Source: Cognaticolwellia aestuarii | Lineage (GTDB): Bacteria > Pseudomonadota > Gammaproteobacteria > Enterobacterales > Alteromonadaceae | Direction of reading: 5' to 3' | Assembly (NCBI RefSeq): GCF_002000025.1 | Contig: NZ_MUZV01000001.1 | Location: 372,001-436,000, forward strand | DNA length: 64,000 bases | In this document: positions 29,872 through 40,593 of the stretch, piece by piece | How positions within the stretch are numbered: position 1 is the stretch's first letter | Layout: the number at the start of each line of letters is the position of its first letter | Program-made: the position numbers and the translations under genes | The notes under the pieces: model-generated | What the model was told of the DNA's origin: nothing | What the model saw: only the letters and a program-made list of their open reading frames with translations | Database searches by the model: none

Positions 29872-31239
29872 CTACTGCGTTGCAAGTGCCGATAACAGTT
29901 TATCATGAATACCGCCAAAACCACCGTTACTCATAACAACAAGCGTATCTCCTGCTTGAGTTTTAGCAACAATGTCAGCGACCAGTTGTGCGATATCTTG
30001 GCTGATAAAGCAAGGTTGAATACAATCAGCAATTAACGCATCAACAGACCACTTAACCTGTTCGCCCTGATAAACAAAAACCATATCAGCAGCCGCTAAT
30101 GATTTTGCTAAAGTATCTTTGTGCACACCTGACTTCATGGTGTTTGACCGCGGCTCCAGTATAGCAATAACACGTTTATTACCTACGTTGGCCCGCACAC
30201 CTGCCAGTGTTTTCGCAATCGCGGTCGGGTGATGAGCGAAGTCGTCAAACACCCTAACTTGATTAACTTCACCTTTGAGCTCTAGTCTACGTTTGGTATT
30301 AACAAAAGTTGCTAAGGCTTCGATTGCAACTGAAGTGGGTACGCCGGCATGTCTTGCCGCCGCTATCGCCATTAAGCCATTGTCGATATTAAAGTCGCCA
30401 ATAAGTGCCCACTTGACTCGTCCTTGAATTTCACCTTGAAAACTCACGATAAACTCACTGCCGTCAGCAACAGACTTTTCTGCATGCCAGCCTGACAACT
30501 TGTCATGGTCGCCAACACTGTATTCCCTTGGCGTCCAACAGCCCATAGCTAAGGTATCGGTAATTGCTTGCTCGCCGCTCGGCGACAACACTAAACCGTT
30601 GCTTGGCACCATACGGATAAGATGATGAAATTGTCGTTGAATATCACCAAGATCATTAAAAATATCGGCATGATCAAATTCCATGTTATTGATCACTAAA
30701 GTATTGGGACGATAATGCACAAATTTAGAGCGTTTATCGAAAAATGCGGTGTCGTATTCATCAGCTTCAATAACAAAAAACGGTGCATTGCCTAAACGCG
30801 CAGAGCAATCAAAGTTTTGTGGTACGCCGCCAATGAGGAACCCAGGCTCCATGCCGGCATATTGTAAAATCCAAGTCAGCATTGAACTTGTGGTAGTTTT
30901 ACCATGAGTGCCTGAAACCGCAAGTACCCAACGGTCTTTTAACACGTTGTCTAGTAACCATTGTGGACCAGAGGTATAAGGAATTTTCCGATCGAGTACA
31001 TGCTCAACCATGACATTACCGCGTGTCATGGCATTACCAACAATAATTAAATCAGGTTCATCATCTAAATGCTCAACCAAATAACCTTGCTTTAACTCGA
31101 TGCCGAGTTGTGCTAACTGCGTGCTCATTGGTGGATAAACATTAGCGTCGCAACCGGAAACACGAAAACCCATTTGCTTAGCAATGGCGGCAATACCGCC
31201 CATAAATGTGCCACAAATACCTAATATATGAAGATGCAT
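29872..31239 (-). CDS. mpl: UDP-N-acetylmuramate:L-alanyl-gamma-D-glutamyl-meso-diaminopimelate ligase
   Basis: 455 residues, the normal Mpl length (457 in E. coli). It reattaches recycled tripeptide to UDP-MurNAc in peptidoglycan recycling. It has Mur-ligase architecture: an N-terminal nucleotide domain (HILGICGTFMGGIAAIAKQM), the ATP loop AVSGTHGKTTTSSML, and central NNMEFDHADIFNDL. C-terminal residues for the peptide include VFDDFAHHPTAI and LEPRSNTMKSG, the latter an Mpl mark that separates it from MurC. It is divergent from ycbX. Confidence 0.96.
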   Translation of the reverse strand: MHLHILGICGTFMGGIAAIAKQMGFRVSGCDANVYPPMSTQLAQLGIELKQGYLVEHLDDEPDLIIVGNAMTRGNVMVEHVLDRKIPYTSGPQWLLDNVLKDRWVLAVSGTHGKTTTSSMLTWILQYAGMEPGFLIGGVPQNFDCSARLGNAPFFVIEADEYDTAFFDKRSKFVHYRPNTLVINNMEFDHADIFNDLGDIQRQFHHLIRMVPSNGLVLSPSGEQAITDTLAMGCWTPREYSVGDHDKLSGWHAEKSVADGSEFIVSFQGEIQGRVKWALIGDFNIDNGLMAIAAARHAGVPTSVAIEALATFVNTKRRLELKGEVNQVRVFDDFAHHPTAIAKTLAGVRANVGNKRVIAILEPRSNTMKSGVHKDTLAKSLAAADMVFVYQGEQVKWSVDALIADCIQPCFISQDIAQLVADIVAKTQAGDTLVVMSNGGFGGIHDKLLSALATQ

Positions 31240-31473
31240 AAAAGCCTATTTCTATAGCTCTTACACTGCAAATGCTAGCTTGAGCTAAGGTTTAAATCAG
31301 AATGCGCTCAATATACCTTAATCTCACAAAAATACATATTGCAAAATCAAGCCATTTTGCCCACTATCAAAGCGGTTATTCCAAGTCTATTACTATCAAC
31401 TGAATAAGCGCATCGAGCAATTAACGATATTATCGCAAGTTGATCACAACACAATTAACATTTGAGGCAATTC

Positions 31474-32682
31474 ATGAGTCAGGCTACGCTGAAAAACATT
31501 ATCATTTACCCAATAAAATCGAGTGCTGGCATTGAGTTATCTAATAGTTGGGTGGAAGAGTTCGGCTTAGCTTTTGATCGTCGCTTTGTTGTTGCGAGCC
31601 CTGATGGGGAATTTTTTACTGCTCGTACACAGCCAAGCTTATGTTTACTTCAAGCCAACTTAACCGCAACAGGCATGATAATTACCGCACCGAAAATGCC
31701 GGCATTGGTGATTGATTATAATCTGCTGAGTCTCAATTATGTTGATGTGCAAGTTTGGAATGACACTATCAGCGCACAACAGTGCGAAGACGCTATCAAC
31801 CAATGGTTTAGTCGCTACCTTCAAAAGCCCTGCCAATTACTGTTTTTTGGCACTGAGTCACAACGCTTTGTTAAAAATAAAAATAGCCAAGTGGGCTTTG
31901 CCGACGGCTACCCTTTATTACTTATTTCACAAGCCTCACTTGATCATTTAAACAGCCAATATCCACCTAACTCTCGAAGCATTCCAATGTCGCAGTTTAG
32001 GCCCAATATTGTGGTGAGCGATTGTGACGCCTTTACAGAAGATACTTGGCAAAAAATTCGTATTGGCGAAGTAGAATTTGAAGTAACCAAGCCTTGTACT
32101 CGTTGTATTTTTACCACCATTAACCCTGAAAATGCAGTGAAAGATCACCAGCAAGAACCATTAAAAACATTAAAAAATTATCGGCAAATAGCTAATGGCG
32201 ACATTCTATTTGGGCAAAACTTAGTCGCACTTAATCAAGGACAAATTAAACGCGGTGACAAGCTGGAAGTATTAAGATATCAAGCTGCGCCAGTATTTGC
32301 GTTAGCTGAAAAATCAACAGCGCCTACTGACAATAACGGGCTAAGCATTAAAGAAAAAGCAGCACAATTACAGCCAGTTACGAAAAAGAAACCGCTAATA
32401 ACTTTTAGTCGCTTTAATAAATCAGTAACCGGCAACAATACCGAAACTTTGCTTGAACAGGGCGAAAATGCGGGTTTAGTATTACCTTATTCTTGCCGTG
32501 CAGGTATGTGTGGTAGTTGTAAGGTTATGCTCGAAGAAGGCCAAGTAACGGAAACGTGTCAAGACGGTTTATCCGATGAAGAACAACAACAAGGCTATAT
32601 TTTAAGTTGCTGTAGTACGCCATTAACTGATGTGGTTATTAGGCATCCAGAGCGTAAACGTCGCAATAGACATAATGATTAA
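31474..32682 (+). CDS. ycbX: MOSC-ferredoxin protein YcbX-like
   Basis: 402 residues from ATG 31474 (GAGG 6 nt upstream). Residues 1-100 are an MOSC N-terminal beta-barrel (LKNIIIYPIKSSAGIELS), and 110-265 form the MOSC domain with its conserved Cys in VTKPCTRCIFTT. From 310 on is a plant-type [2Fe-2S] ferredoxin with ligands in YSCRAGMCGSCK and a fourth Cys at YILSCC. E. coli YcbX (369 residues) uses molybdenum cofactor to reduce N-hydroxylated bases and amidoximes. Only 14 nt separate it from pxpA, so it is probably transcribed with the 5-oxoprolinase genes. That pairing is unusual. Confidence 0.9.
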   Translation: MSQATLKNIIIYPIKSSAGIELSNSWVEEFGLAFDRRFVVASPDGEFFTARTQPSLCLLQANLTATGMIITAPKMPALVIDYNLLSLNYVDVQVWNDTISAQQCEDAINQWFSRYLQKPCQLLFFGTESQRFVKNKNSQVGFADGYPLLLISQASLDHLNSQYPPNSRSIPMSQFRPNIVVSDCDAFTEDTWQKIRIGEVEFEVTKPCTRCIFTTINPENAVKDHQQEPLKTLKNYRQIANGDILFGQNLVALNQGQIKRGDKLEVLRYQAAPVFALAEKSTAPTDNNGLSIKEKAAQLQPVTKKKPLITFSRFNKSVTGNNTETLLEQGENAGLVLPYSCRAGMCGSCKVMLEEGQVTETCQDGLSDEEQQQGYILSCCSTPLTDVVIRHPERKRRNRHND

Positions 32683-32696
32683 GTAAGGCAAAAGTC

Positions 32697-33440
32697 ATGA
32701 AGTTAAACTGCGATTTAGGTGAGTTTAAAGATAATAACGACGCCGATATAATGCCATTGATTGATATGGCGAATATTGCCTGTGGCTTTCATGGTTCAGA
32801 TCCAATAACCATTAAAAACACCATTAAACTTGCCCACCAACATCAAGTCATTATTGGTGCGCATCCCAGTTACCCCGATGTCGAAAACTTTGGTCGACAA
32901 TCTATGCAGTTAACACAAGATGAGTTAATTGCTAATGTGCAATATCAAATAGGGGCATTACAAGCACTTTGCGCAGCAGAAAATACACAAGTTCATTATG
33001 TTAAACCCCATGGTGCACTCTACAACGATATGATGAAAGACCTTAATTTGTTTAATGGCATTTGTATTGCTATTGCCGAGTTAGCTCAACCAAGTCATCA
33101 ACCCTTATCCTTAATGCTGCAAGCATTAACTAACAGCGCGCCATTTCAGAAAATAGCTAAAAAGCACCAAATTCAGCTCTATTTTGAGGCTTTTGCTGAT
33201 CGAGCTTATTTAGATAATGGCTTACTCGTACCGCGCAATGAAAGCGGTGCGGTGTTAAGTAATAACCAAGACGTGGTGAGTCGCTGTCAGGATATACTGC
33301 AACAAAAACCGCTACTAAGTATTAATCAGCAACCTTTGCAACTTCACATTGATGCTTTATGTGTACACGGTGACACACCCAATGCTTTTGCTATGATCAA
33401 AGCTTTGCGAGCAACCCTCAATGCAGAAAAAAAGTCTTAA
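32697..33440 (+). CDS. pxpA: 5-oxoprolinase subunit PxpA
   Basis: 247 residues of the LamB/YcsF family, the barrel-fold subunit of ATP-dependent 5-oxoprolinase, which opens 5-oxoproline to glutamate. Family marks are LNCDLGEFKDNN at the start, IACGFHGSDP, VIIGAHPSYPDVENFGRQSM, VKPHGALYNDM and the closing ALCVHGDTPNAF. It is the first of the three pxp genes. Its 3' end overlaps pxpB by 20 nt, so the subunits are translationally coupled. Confidence 0.95.
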   Translation: MKLNCDLGEFKDNNDADIMPLIDMANIACGFHGSDPITIKNTIKLAHQHQVIIGAHPSYPDVENFGRQSMQLTQDELIANVQYQIGALQALCAAENTQVHYVKPHGALYNDMMKDLNLFNGICIAIAELAQPSHQPLSLMLQALTNSAPFQKIAKKHQIQLYFEAFADRAYLDNGLLVPRNESGAVLSNNQDVVSRCQDILQQKPLLSINQQPLQLHIDALCVHGDTPNAFAMIKALRATLNAEKKS

Positions 33441-34188
33441 TACCGTGATAGGTAAGAGAGCTAGCAACCCACGATTTCAAATAAACTTTAGCCTTGATAT
33501 TGTCGCCGAAAACGCCTTACAGCTCAGCTGGAAAAGCGAAATCTTAATTGCACAACATAATGAAATTATTGCCTTGCAATCACTGATTAAACATCAGCTA
33601 GATGCATACGTCATTGAAACCATCGCAAGCTATCATTGCTTGATGATTTATTTTCGTCATCAAATGATCACAAGTACTGAAATTACAGAGCAAATTAAAC
33701 ACCTTGCTAAACATCATCAACAGCCAACACAACTAACCGACAATAGCCTGTCCGTTGATTGTATTAAAATACCGGTTTACTACGATATCGAACAACAATG
33801 GGATCTGGCTGAAGTAGCAACCCGTTGCAACATTACAAGCAACGAAGTGATCGAACAGCATAGCAGCACCATTTATCGTGGCTTTGCTTTAGGCTTCACA
33901 CCAGGATTTTGTTATTTAGCGAGTTTGCCTGACACTTTGCATTTACCTCGAAAGTCATCGCCACGCACTCAAGTACCTAAAGGCGCCGTGGCTATTGCCG
34001 AGCAACAAACCGCCGTGTATCCAAATCAAAGCCCTGGTGGTTGGCATATTATTGGCCAAACCCCCTTACCTATGTATAACACCTGTAACGGCCAATTTAA
34101 TGCCACCATCAATGTCGGACAAAATGTAGAATTTTATGCTATTTCGAAAGTTGAATTTATCGCTATGCAACAAGGCTTATCAGCGTGA
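33421..34188 (+). CDS. pxpB: 5-oxoprolinase subunit PxpB (KipI-like)
   Basis: 255 residues, about 35 longer than E. coli PxpB through an N-terminal extension (MQKKSLNTVIGKRASNPRF). The extension might be non-coding if translation starts later. The C-terminal cyclophilin-like domain is well conserved (IYRGFALGFTPGFCYLASLP, PRKSSPRTQVPKGAVAIA, YPNQSPGGWHIIGQTP). It forms the ATP-dependent complex with PxpA and PxpC. It overlaps pxpC by 4 nt. Confidence 0.93.
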   Translation: MQKKSLNTVIGKRASNPRFQINFSLDIVAENALQLSWKSEILIAQHNEIIALQSLIKHQLDAYVIETIASYHCLMIYFRHQMITSTEITEQIKHLAKHHQQPTQLTDNSLSVDCIKIPVYYDIEQQWDLAEVATRCNITSNEVIEQHSSTIYRGFALGFTPGFCYLASLPDTLHLPRKSSPRTQVPKGAVAIAEQQTAVYPNQSPGGWHIIGQTPLPMYNTCNGQFNATINVGQNVEFYAISKVEFIAMQQGLSA

Positions 34189-35213
34189 GTCAGCATTGCC
34201 TTGAGATTATCAACATTAATGGTCAGGCGAGTATTCAAGATCTCGGGCGGTTAAACGCTCAGCATTTAGGCTTTAGTGCTGGTGGTGCTGCAGACGAGTT
34301 TGCTTTTCTGACAGCTAATCAACTTATTTCAGATCATTGCAGTATGACTGAACCGAATAAGCACCAAAGTAATTGCCCTGCAATAGAAATCACCTTAGGA
34401 CAAGTGAGTTTTCGCGCCAATACCGAATGTGTAATTGCCATAACCGGTGCGAATTGTAAGGCTAAAATCAATGATACCGTGATAAAAAACTGGCAATGCT
34501 ACCAGCTAAAGCCCCATGACATGATTACTTTTGCCATGCCTGAACATGGCTTACATAGCTATTTAGCTGTGGCAGGTGGCTTTACTTGCCAAGTAGGACA
34601 GAAACCCTGGTTAGGCAGTTTTGCTCAAACTCAGAATGAAATGGCACTAGGCTTTACCGGTAAACCGTTAATAACCGGCAGTAAGTTATACTGCTCAGCA
34701 GATGCGAATGATTTAGCACGGCATATGCCCGTAAATGCCAATAAGCCAATCAGCTCACCAACGCAGTTCTACGCCCAACACTCACTAACATTAAGGGTAA
34801 TGCCCAGTACATTATTTTTGAAAATGAGTCATGAACAGCAGCAACACTTTTTAGCCAATGAGTATACTATTTCAGCCCAGAGTAACCGTATGGGCTATCG
34901 ACTACAGAGCAAACCTGAGCAAAGCGGCTCATTTGAACAAAAAATACTTGCTGAGTCATTGCGCGAGCGTTGCTTATTATCATCACCGGTTACATACGGC
35001 ATGATCCAGCTTCCGGCCAACGAACAACCCATCATCTTAATGAAGGAAAGGCAAACCATGGGCGGTTATCCAGTGTTGGGTAGCGTCATGCAAACCGATT
35101 TATTCCGTTTAAGCCAAATGCGCCCAGGTGAAAAAGTCAATTTCACCCTCATTAATCACCAACAAGCACAACAACAGTTACGCGCGTTTTATCGAAAATT
35201 TAGCCTTTTATAG
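34185..35213 (+). CDS. pxpC: 5-oxoprolinase subunit PxpC (KipA-like)
   Basis: 342 residues of the biotin-dependent carboxylase-like KipA family, the third 5-oxoprolinase subunit. Conserved stretches are ASIQDLGRLNAQHLGFSAGG near the start, HGLHSYLAVAGGF, and SNRMGYRL with EQPIILMKERQTMGGYPVLG near the end. It starts at a GTG within the pxpB stop (GTGA overlap). It is the last gene of the ycbX-pxpABC unit. Confidence 0.94.
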   Translation: MSQHCLEIININGQASIQDLGRLNAQHLGFSAGGAADEFAFLTANQLISDHCSMTEPNKHQSNCPAIEITLGQVSFRANTECVIAITGANCKAKINDTVIKNWQCYQLKPHDMITFAMPEHGLHSYLAVAGGFTCQVGQKPWLGSFAQTQNEMALGFTGKPLITGSKLYCSADANDLARHMPVNANKPISSPTQFYAQHSLTLRVMPSTLFLKMSHEQQQHFLANEYTISAQSNRMGYRLQSKPEQSGSFEQKILAESLRERCLLSSPVTYGMIQLPANEQPIILMKERQTMGGYPVLGSVMQTDLFRLSQMRPGEKVNFTLINHQQAQQQLRAFYRKFSLL

Positions 35214-35609
35214 CGCTAATTCCGACTATAAAAACGAGTAATTGACTCAATGAATCGCTAAAAAAACCACGCTTTGTTGTTCCAGATCAGCTTAGCGACA
35301 TTATTCAGCGCATTTTTGCTTTTTGTATTTCTCATTAGACCAGAGTAGTGCTAATTTTAGCGCATTAAAAAGTTACTCGTTTTTTAAACAGCTTGGCAAT
35401 TATTACTTTTTCATCATCTAAACTTATGTGCCGATGAATGAACAAAGCCGTCTTGTGTAACTTATTGTAAATAAATGAAATATAGTTTGTTCAGACAAAT
35501 AAAAATTACTAAAAAAATGCCTTAAAACAATCCGATATTTTGACTAATTCTTACTATGGTTGATTAAAAATAAACTCTCTCAAAGTTTAAAAACACTAAG
35601 GTTGATATT
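35214..35609. other. Intergenic region between pxpC and porin gene, with 12-bp inverted repeat
   Basis: 396 bases without a coding frame. AAAAACGAGTAA (35230-35241) and TTACTCGTTTTT (35373-35384) form a perfect inverted repeat bounding a 155-base unit that could be a degenerate miniature element, though I see no clear target duplication. The last 100 bases are very AT-rich and should hold the porin promoter; a TTGACT at about 35538 is a candidate -35. Confidence 0.35.
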
Positions 35610-36812
35610 ATGAAAAATAACATAAAATACACATCTCTCGCTTTACTCTCAGCTTCACTTTTAAGTGCACCATTAGCTTTTGCAGAAGAAACATCTGTGG
35701 CATCAGGCGTTAAAAAGGCGCTTTCAGAAAGCACAGTAAAACTTAGCTTCCGCGCTCGTTACGAAGGTGTTGATCAAGATGGCATTGACGACAACGCAAG
35801 TGCACTGACCTTAAAAAGTCGTATCACTGCAAATACCGGTAGCTTTAAGGGGTTATCTGCAGGTGTTGAAGTTGATAATGTGACTGACATCATCGATAAC
35901 TACAATAGCACTAGCAATGGCGAAACTGATTACCCTGTAGTCGCTGATCCAACGGGCACAGATGTAAACCAATTATTCTTAAAGTACTCAACTGAGAATT
36001 TTTCTGCCACTGCGGGTCGTCAACGTATTTTACATAACAACCAACGCTTTGTTGGCGGTGTGGGTTGGAGACAAAACGAGCAAACTTACGACGGTTACCG
36101 TTTTCAAGTGAAACCGGTCAAAGGTTTCTCTGCAGATTATAGCTATATTTATAACATAAATCGTATTTTTGGCCCTGACGGCGATAAAGCTGACTTACAT
36201 GGTCAATTCCATTTACTTAACACGGGTTATAAAATCAATAAAGAGCACAAGATCAATGCGTATGCTTACTTACTTGATTTCGATACCGCAGCAACTTCTT
36301 CAACAGATACTTACGGTGTTAGTTACAACGGTAACTTTGGCCCAGTAATGATTAACGCAGCTTACGCGACACAAAGTGACGCGGGTGATAACGCAGCTGA
36401 CTTCAGTGCTGACTACTACAATTTTGAAGTCGGCACGAAAGTGAGCACCGTGACTTTATTAGCCGGTATCGAATCTTTGGGAAGTGATAACGGCGTTGGT
36501 TTCTCTACACCATTAGCAACACTACACAAGTTCCAAGGTTTTGCTGATAAATTTTTAGGCACTCCAGCTCAAGGTATTGAGGATATTTACTTTACCGCGA
36601 AAACCAAAATCAATGGCATCAAGCTTTCTGCCACTTATCATGACTTATCTTCAGATGTTGATGGTATTGATTATGGCTCAGAAATCGACGTTGCTGCAGC
36701 CTATGCATTTAATAAAAATTACAGTGTTCTAGTGAAGTTCGCCAGTTTTGATGCTGACAACTATGCTAGCGATACGGATAAGCTTTGTGTACAAGTTGCC
36801 GCTAATTTCTAA
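35610..36812 (+). CDS. Outer-membrane porin, alginate-export/OprD-like barrel
   Basis: 400 residues. A signal peptide (1-25, ending AFA) is followed by a short helical segment and then a barrel of about 16-18 strands. Visible strand pairs include KLSFRARYEGVDQDGIDD, FSATAGRQRILHNNQRFVGG and IKLSATYHDLSSDV. The last residues are VAANF, the BAM terminal aromatic. It probably forms a passive channel. AGACTACAA-free leader sequence gives no clue to the substrate. It follows the pxp operon but has its own promoter region and terminator, so co-regulation is not shown. Confidence 0.85.
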   Translation: MKNNIKYTSLALLSASLLSAPLAFAEETSVASGVKKALSESTVKLSFRARYEGVDQDGIDDNASALTLKSRITANTGSFKGLSAGVEVDNVTDIIDNYNSTSNGETDYPVVADPTGTDVNQLFLKYSTENFSATAGRQRILHNNQRFVGGVGWRQNEQTYDGYRFQVKPVKGFSADYSYIYNINRIFGPDGDKADLHGQFHLLNTGYKINKEHKINAYAYLLDFDTAATSSTDTYGVSYNGNFGPVMINAAYATQSDAGDNAADFSADYYNFEVGTKVSTVTLLAGIESLGSDNGVGFSTPLATLHKFQGFADKFLGTPAQGIEDIYFTAKTKINGIKLSATYHDLSSDVDGIDYGSEIDVAAAYAFNKNYSVLVKFASFDADNYASDTDKLCVQVAANF

Positions 36813-36864
36813 GCTACACTCCTCAGCTAAAGTTAGCGCTTGCTAACATTTAAAATAAGCTAAC

Positions 36865-36897
36865 AAAGGGTTTAAACGATTGTGTTTAAACCCTTTT
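36865..36897 (+). terminator. Intrinsic terminator of the porin gene
   Basis: A 13-bp stem AAAGGGTTTAAAC/GTTTAAACCCTTT with a 6-nt loop, followed by TCG; the A and T runs form part of the stem. Confidence 0.85.
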
Positions 36898-37042
36898 CGT
36901 TTACCTCCTCGCCATTTAGCATCAAGTTACACAACAGTATTAATCAACAATATCGTCAATCCTATCACTAGGGGTAGAATGGCTGTGGATAAAAGCTTAG
37001 AATAGCGCCCGCTTCCAAGTCTGAATTTATGTAGGTGTTTCT

Positions 37043-37642
37043 TTGTTATTAATGATCGACAATTATGATTCTTTTACTTTTAACTTAGTGCATTATTTTC
37101 AAGCACTTGGTCAAGAAGTCATGGTGGTCAGAAATGATGAAATCAATGTCGATGCGATAACAGCATTAGCACCACAATATATTGTGATATCTCCCGGCCC
37201 TAGCGATCCTGATGCCGCCGGCATTTCCTTAGCCATTATCGAAAAGTTTAAAGGCCTCATTCCAATACTAGGTGTTTGCCTTGGTCATCAATGTATTGCC
37301 CAACATTTCGGTGCCAAAATCATTAAAGCCAAGAAAGTCATGCATGGAAAAACCAGTGACATTTCACATAATGAACAGGGACTATTTAAAGCATTAAAAC
37401 AGCCCTTAACAGTGACCCGTTATCATTCATTAATTGTTGCACCTGAAACCCTACCAGATGAGTTAACCGTAACGGCTTGGTTATCACACAATGATCACAT
37501 AGAGATTATGGCGCTACAACACAAGTCTTTACCGCTTGCTAGCGTACAGTTCCATCCCGAATCAATTTTAACCGAGCAAGGTCAACAGTTATTACAAAAC
37601 TTTATTGATCAGTATGCCAATCTAATAGATGATAATATTTGA
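37043..37642 (+). CDS. pabA: Aminodeoxychorismate/anthranilate synthase glutamine amidotransferase
   Basis: 199 residues of class I glutamine amidotransferase. The nucleophile Cys is in GVCLGHQCI, with the His-Glu pair in [10 protein letters not shown]; the oxyanion motif is [10 protein letters not shown]. It supplies ammonia to PabB (folate) or TrpE (tryptophan). Proximity to astC/argD, a conserved arrangement in related bacteria, argues for PabA. Homologous N-termini (IDNYDSFT after three residues) support the TTG at 37043 as start, with AGGTG 5 nt upstream; the in-frame ATG at 37052 would be too short and badly spaced. Confidence 0.93.
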   Translation: MLLMIDNYDSFTFNLVHYFQALGQEVMVVRNDEINVDAITALAPQYIVISPGPSDPDAAGISLAIIEKFKGLIPILGVCLGHQCIAQHFGAKIIKAKKVMHGKTSDISHNEQGLFKALKQPLTVTRYHSLIVAPETLPDELTVTAWLSHNDHIEIMALQHKSLPLASVQFHPESILTEQGQQLLQNFIDQYANLIDDNI

Positions 37643-37827
37643 CCGATAGTTGGATAAAGCTCACTGACTGGCACTTTGGTGTCGAAATAAATGCTTAGTT
37701 AGCCTAAATTCAGGTGAGTTACCTACAATTTGCTCAATTGTCTGACCCTTAAGAAATAGATAAACAGGTCGATAACTTAACTAACAATAAAAATAAATCA
37801 ATCACCGTTACCCATAATGAAGTGCTG

Positions 37828-38973
37828 ATGCAAATATTTGAAGATAATAAACTTGTTTCCCCTCTCTATAATCGAGCACTTAGCTTAGCGATTAGTAAAG
37901 ACTTTGCTGAGCAAAAAAATGGCAAAGTAAATGTTGCCAAGCATCAAAATAGTGAACAATTAAATCGCCGACGTGAGCTACTTGCCGTAGAAGAAGAAGC
38001 GAATAAAAATAAAATTATTCAAGCGCATGGACACGAACACTTTAAAGCCCAAGTGATGAGTAAGTTTTTTGCACGAGTCGCCAAGCAAGTTAATAAAGAA
38101 TTCGACAATAAAGAAAACCTCTACCTGAACGTGCTGAAGATAGAAGATGCAGCGCCGTCTATTATGGAAATATTGTCACTCAAGGCTGCCAGTATCAATC
38201 GTATTACACCTTTAGTTAAAGCATTACCTTGGTTATGCACTGAATTAATTAACTTAGTGAATAAGCCCCAATACCGTAAACGTTCAGACGTACAAGTCAC
38301 TGAGCCTAACTTAGCACTCAGCTACGTTGGCTTAGATAATCTAAAATTAGTGATGCCAACTTTTATGCTCAAGCATTGGCTACCTAGCAATACCGCTCCT
38401 TTTCCATTAATGAAACGTAAACTGTGGAATGATAGTTTATCAATTGCCCTAGCTGCACAATTATTAGCGAAGGAGCAAGGCTTAGATGAATTTGCCGCTT
38501 TTGCTGCCGGTATGCTGAGTAATTTAGGCCTGCTCGCTGTAACTCGTAGTTTTTTAAACACCTATTCAGAACTTTACAACGAAGAGTTGCGTGATGCTTA
38601 CGACAATAAAGATAAAAAACTCCATGACGTTTTACTGGAATTAGAAGCATCACCAGAGTTATTACTTGAACAGCTAGTTGAACGTAGTAGTAAAGTCGCT
38701 GCCGACATGGTTGAGCTAATGCGTTTTGATCGCTTACAAATTACGGAAGCGTTATTTGATCTGGCCTATGCGGTTAATATCAGTCACATGTGTCCTATTG
38801 CCAAAATCCTGACTAAGGCTAAAGCCTATATTGCTTTTAGAAGCTTAGCCAAAGAAGATCTCATCAATACCGAAGAAGCTAAAACACTACTAACCGCTGG
38901 GCAATTAACGACAAAAGATATAGCGCTGCTAAAAAAAGGTGACATTGACCATATAAAATTAAACTTTAATTAA
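37828..38973 (+). CDS. HDOD domain protein
   Basis: About 381 residues. The C-terminal 270 residues form an HDOD domain, a catalytically dead HD-fold signalling module: ILSLKAASINRITPLVKALP, AISYVGLDNLKLVMPT-like segments, and a helical core with LAAQLLAKEQGLDEFAAFAA. The first 100 residues are helical and charged. HDOD proteins act in regulatory circuits but the output here is unknown. The start is uncertain: ATG 37828 and GTG 37822 both lack a good binding site. It lies between pabA and astC. Confidence 0.8.
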   Translation: MQIFEDNKLVSPLYNRALSLAISKDFAEQKNGKVNVAKHQNSEQLNRRRELLAVEEEANKNKIIQAHGHEHFKAQVMSKFFARVAKQVNKEFDNKENLYLNVLKIEDAAPSIMEILSLKAASINRITPLVKALPWLCTELINLVNKPQYRKRSDVQVTEPNLALSYVGLDNLKLVMPTFMLKHWLPSNTAPFPLMKRKLWNDSLSIALAAQLLAKEQGLDEFAAFAAGMLSNLGLLAVTRSFLNTYSELYNEELRDAYDNKDKKLHDVLLELEASPELLLEQLVERSSKVAADMVELMRFDRLQITEALFDLAYAVNISHMCPIAKILTKAKAYIAFRSLAKEDLINTEEAKTLLTAGQLTTKDIALLKKGDIDHIKLNFN

Positions 38974-38980
38974 ATTATTT

Positions 38981-39109
38981 TTGATTAATTATGAAATATT
39001 ACCAGCAATTGCTGACCCTCATACTATACATCAAGCGCTAGCAGCCACCCCTAAGGCGAAAAAAGCCACTAAAAATAGTTATGCAAGAATAATGAATAAA
39101 AACGGCTAA
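38981..39109 (+). pseudogene. Possible gene fragment in the 336-base gap before astC
   Basis: An open frame of 42 codons from a TTG, with protein-like content (ILPAIADPHTIHQALAATPK, then AKKATKN). The ALAATPKAKKA stretch faintly recalls the C-terminal YdeI/OmdA-like domain, so it may be a remnant. The rest of the gap (39110-39309) shows an AGAGGAA binding site for astC and AT-rich promoter sequence. I found no convincing ArgR box. Confidence 0.2.
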
Positions 39110-39297
39110 GCCTTTGCTTTACAAGGGGTACAGCGCATATTTACGAGACAGAGTGGGTTTTTTCTGTCATAATCCCTGCCTATTTTTTAGTTAGTCATGT
39201 GTTGAGATTACACTTCGCTAATTAATTCATTTAGTTTCTTTAAGCTTTAGCTTATAAAACTAATACACAACTATTGATTACAATATCCTAACTATAA

Positions 39298-40524
<1,227 letters not shown>

Positions 40525-40593
40525 GCCATTCATTACTATCGCGTTCAAATACTTAACTATTTAAGTATTTGAACGTCTCATTGAGAGTTTTCT

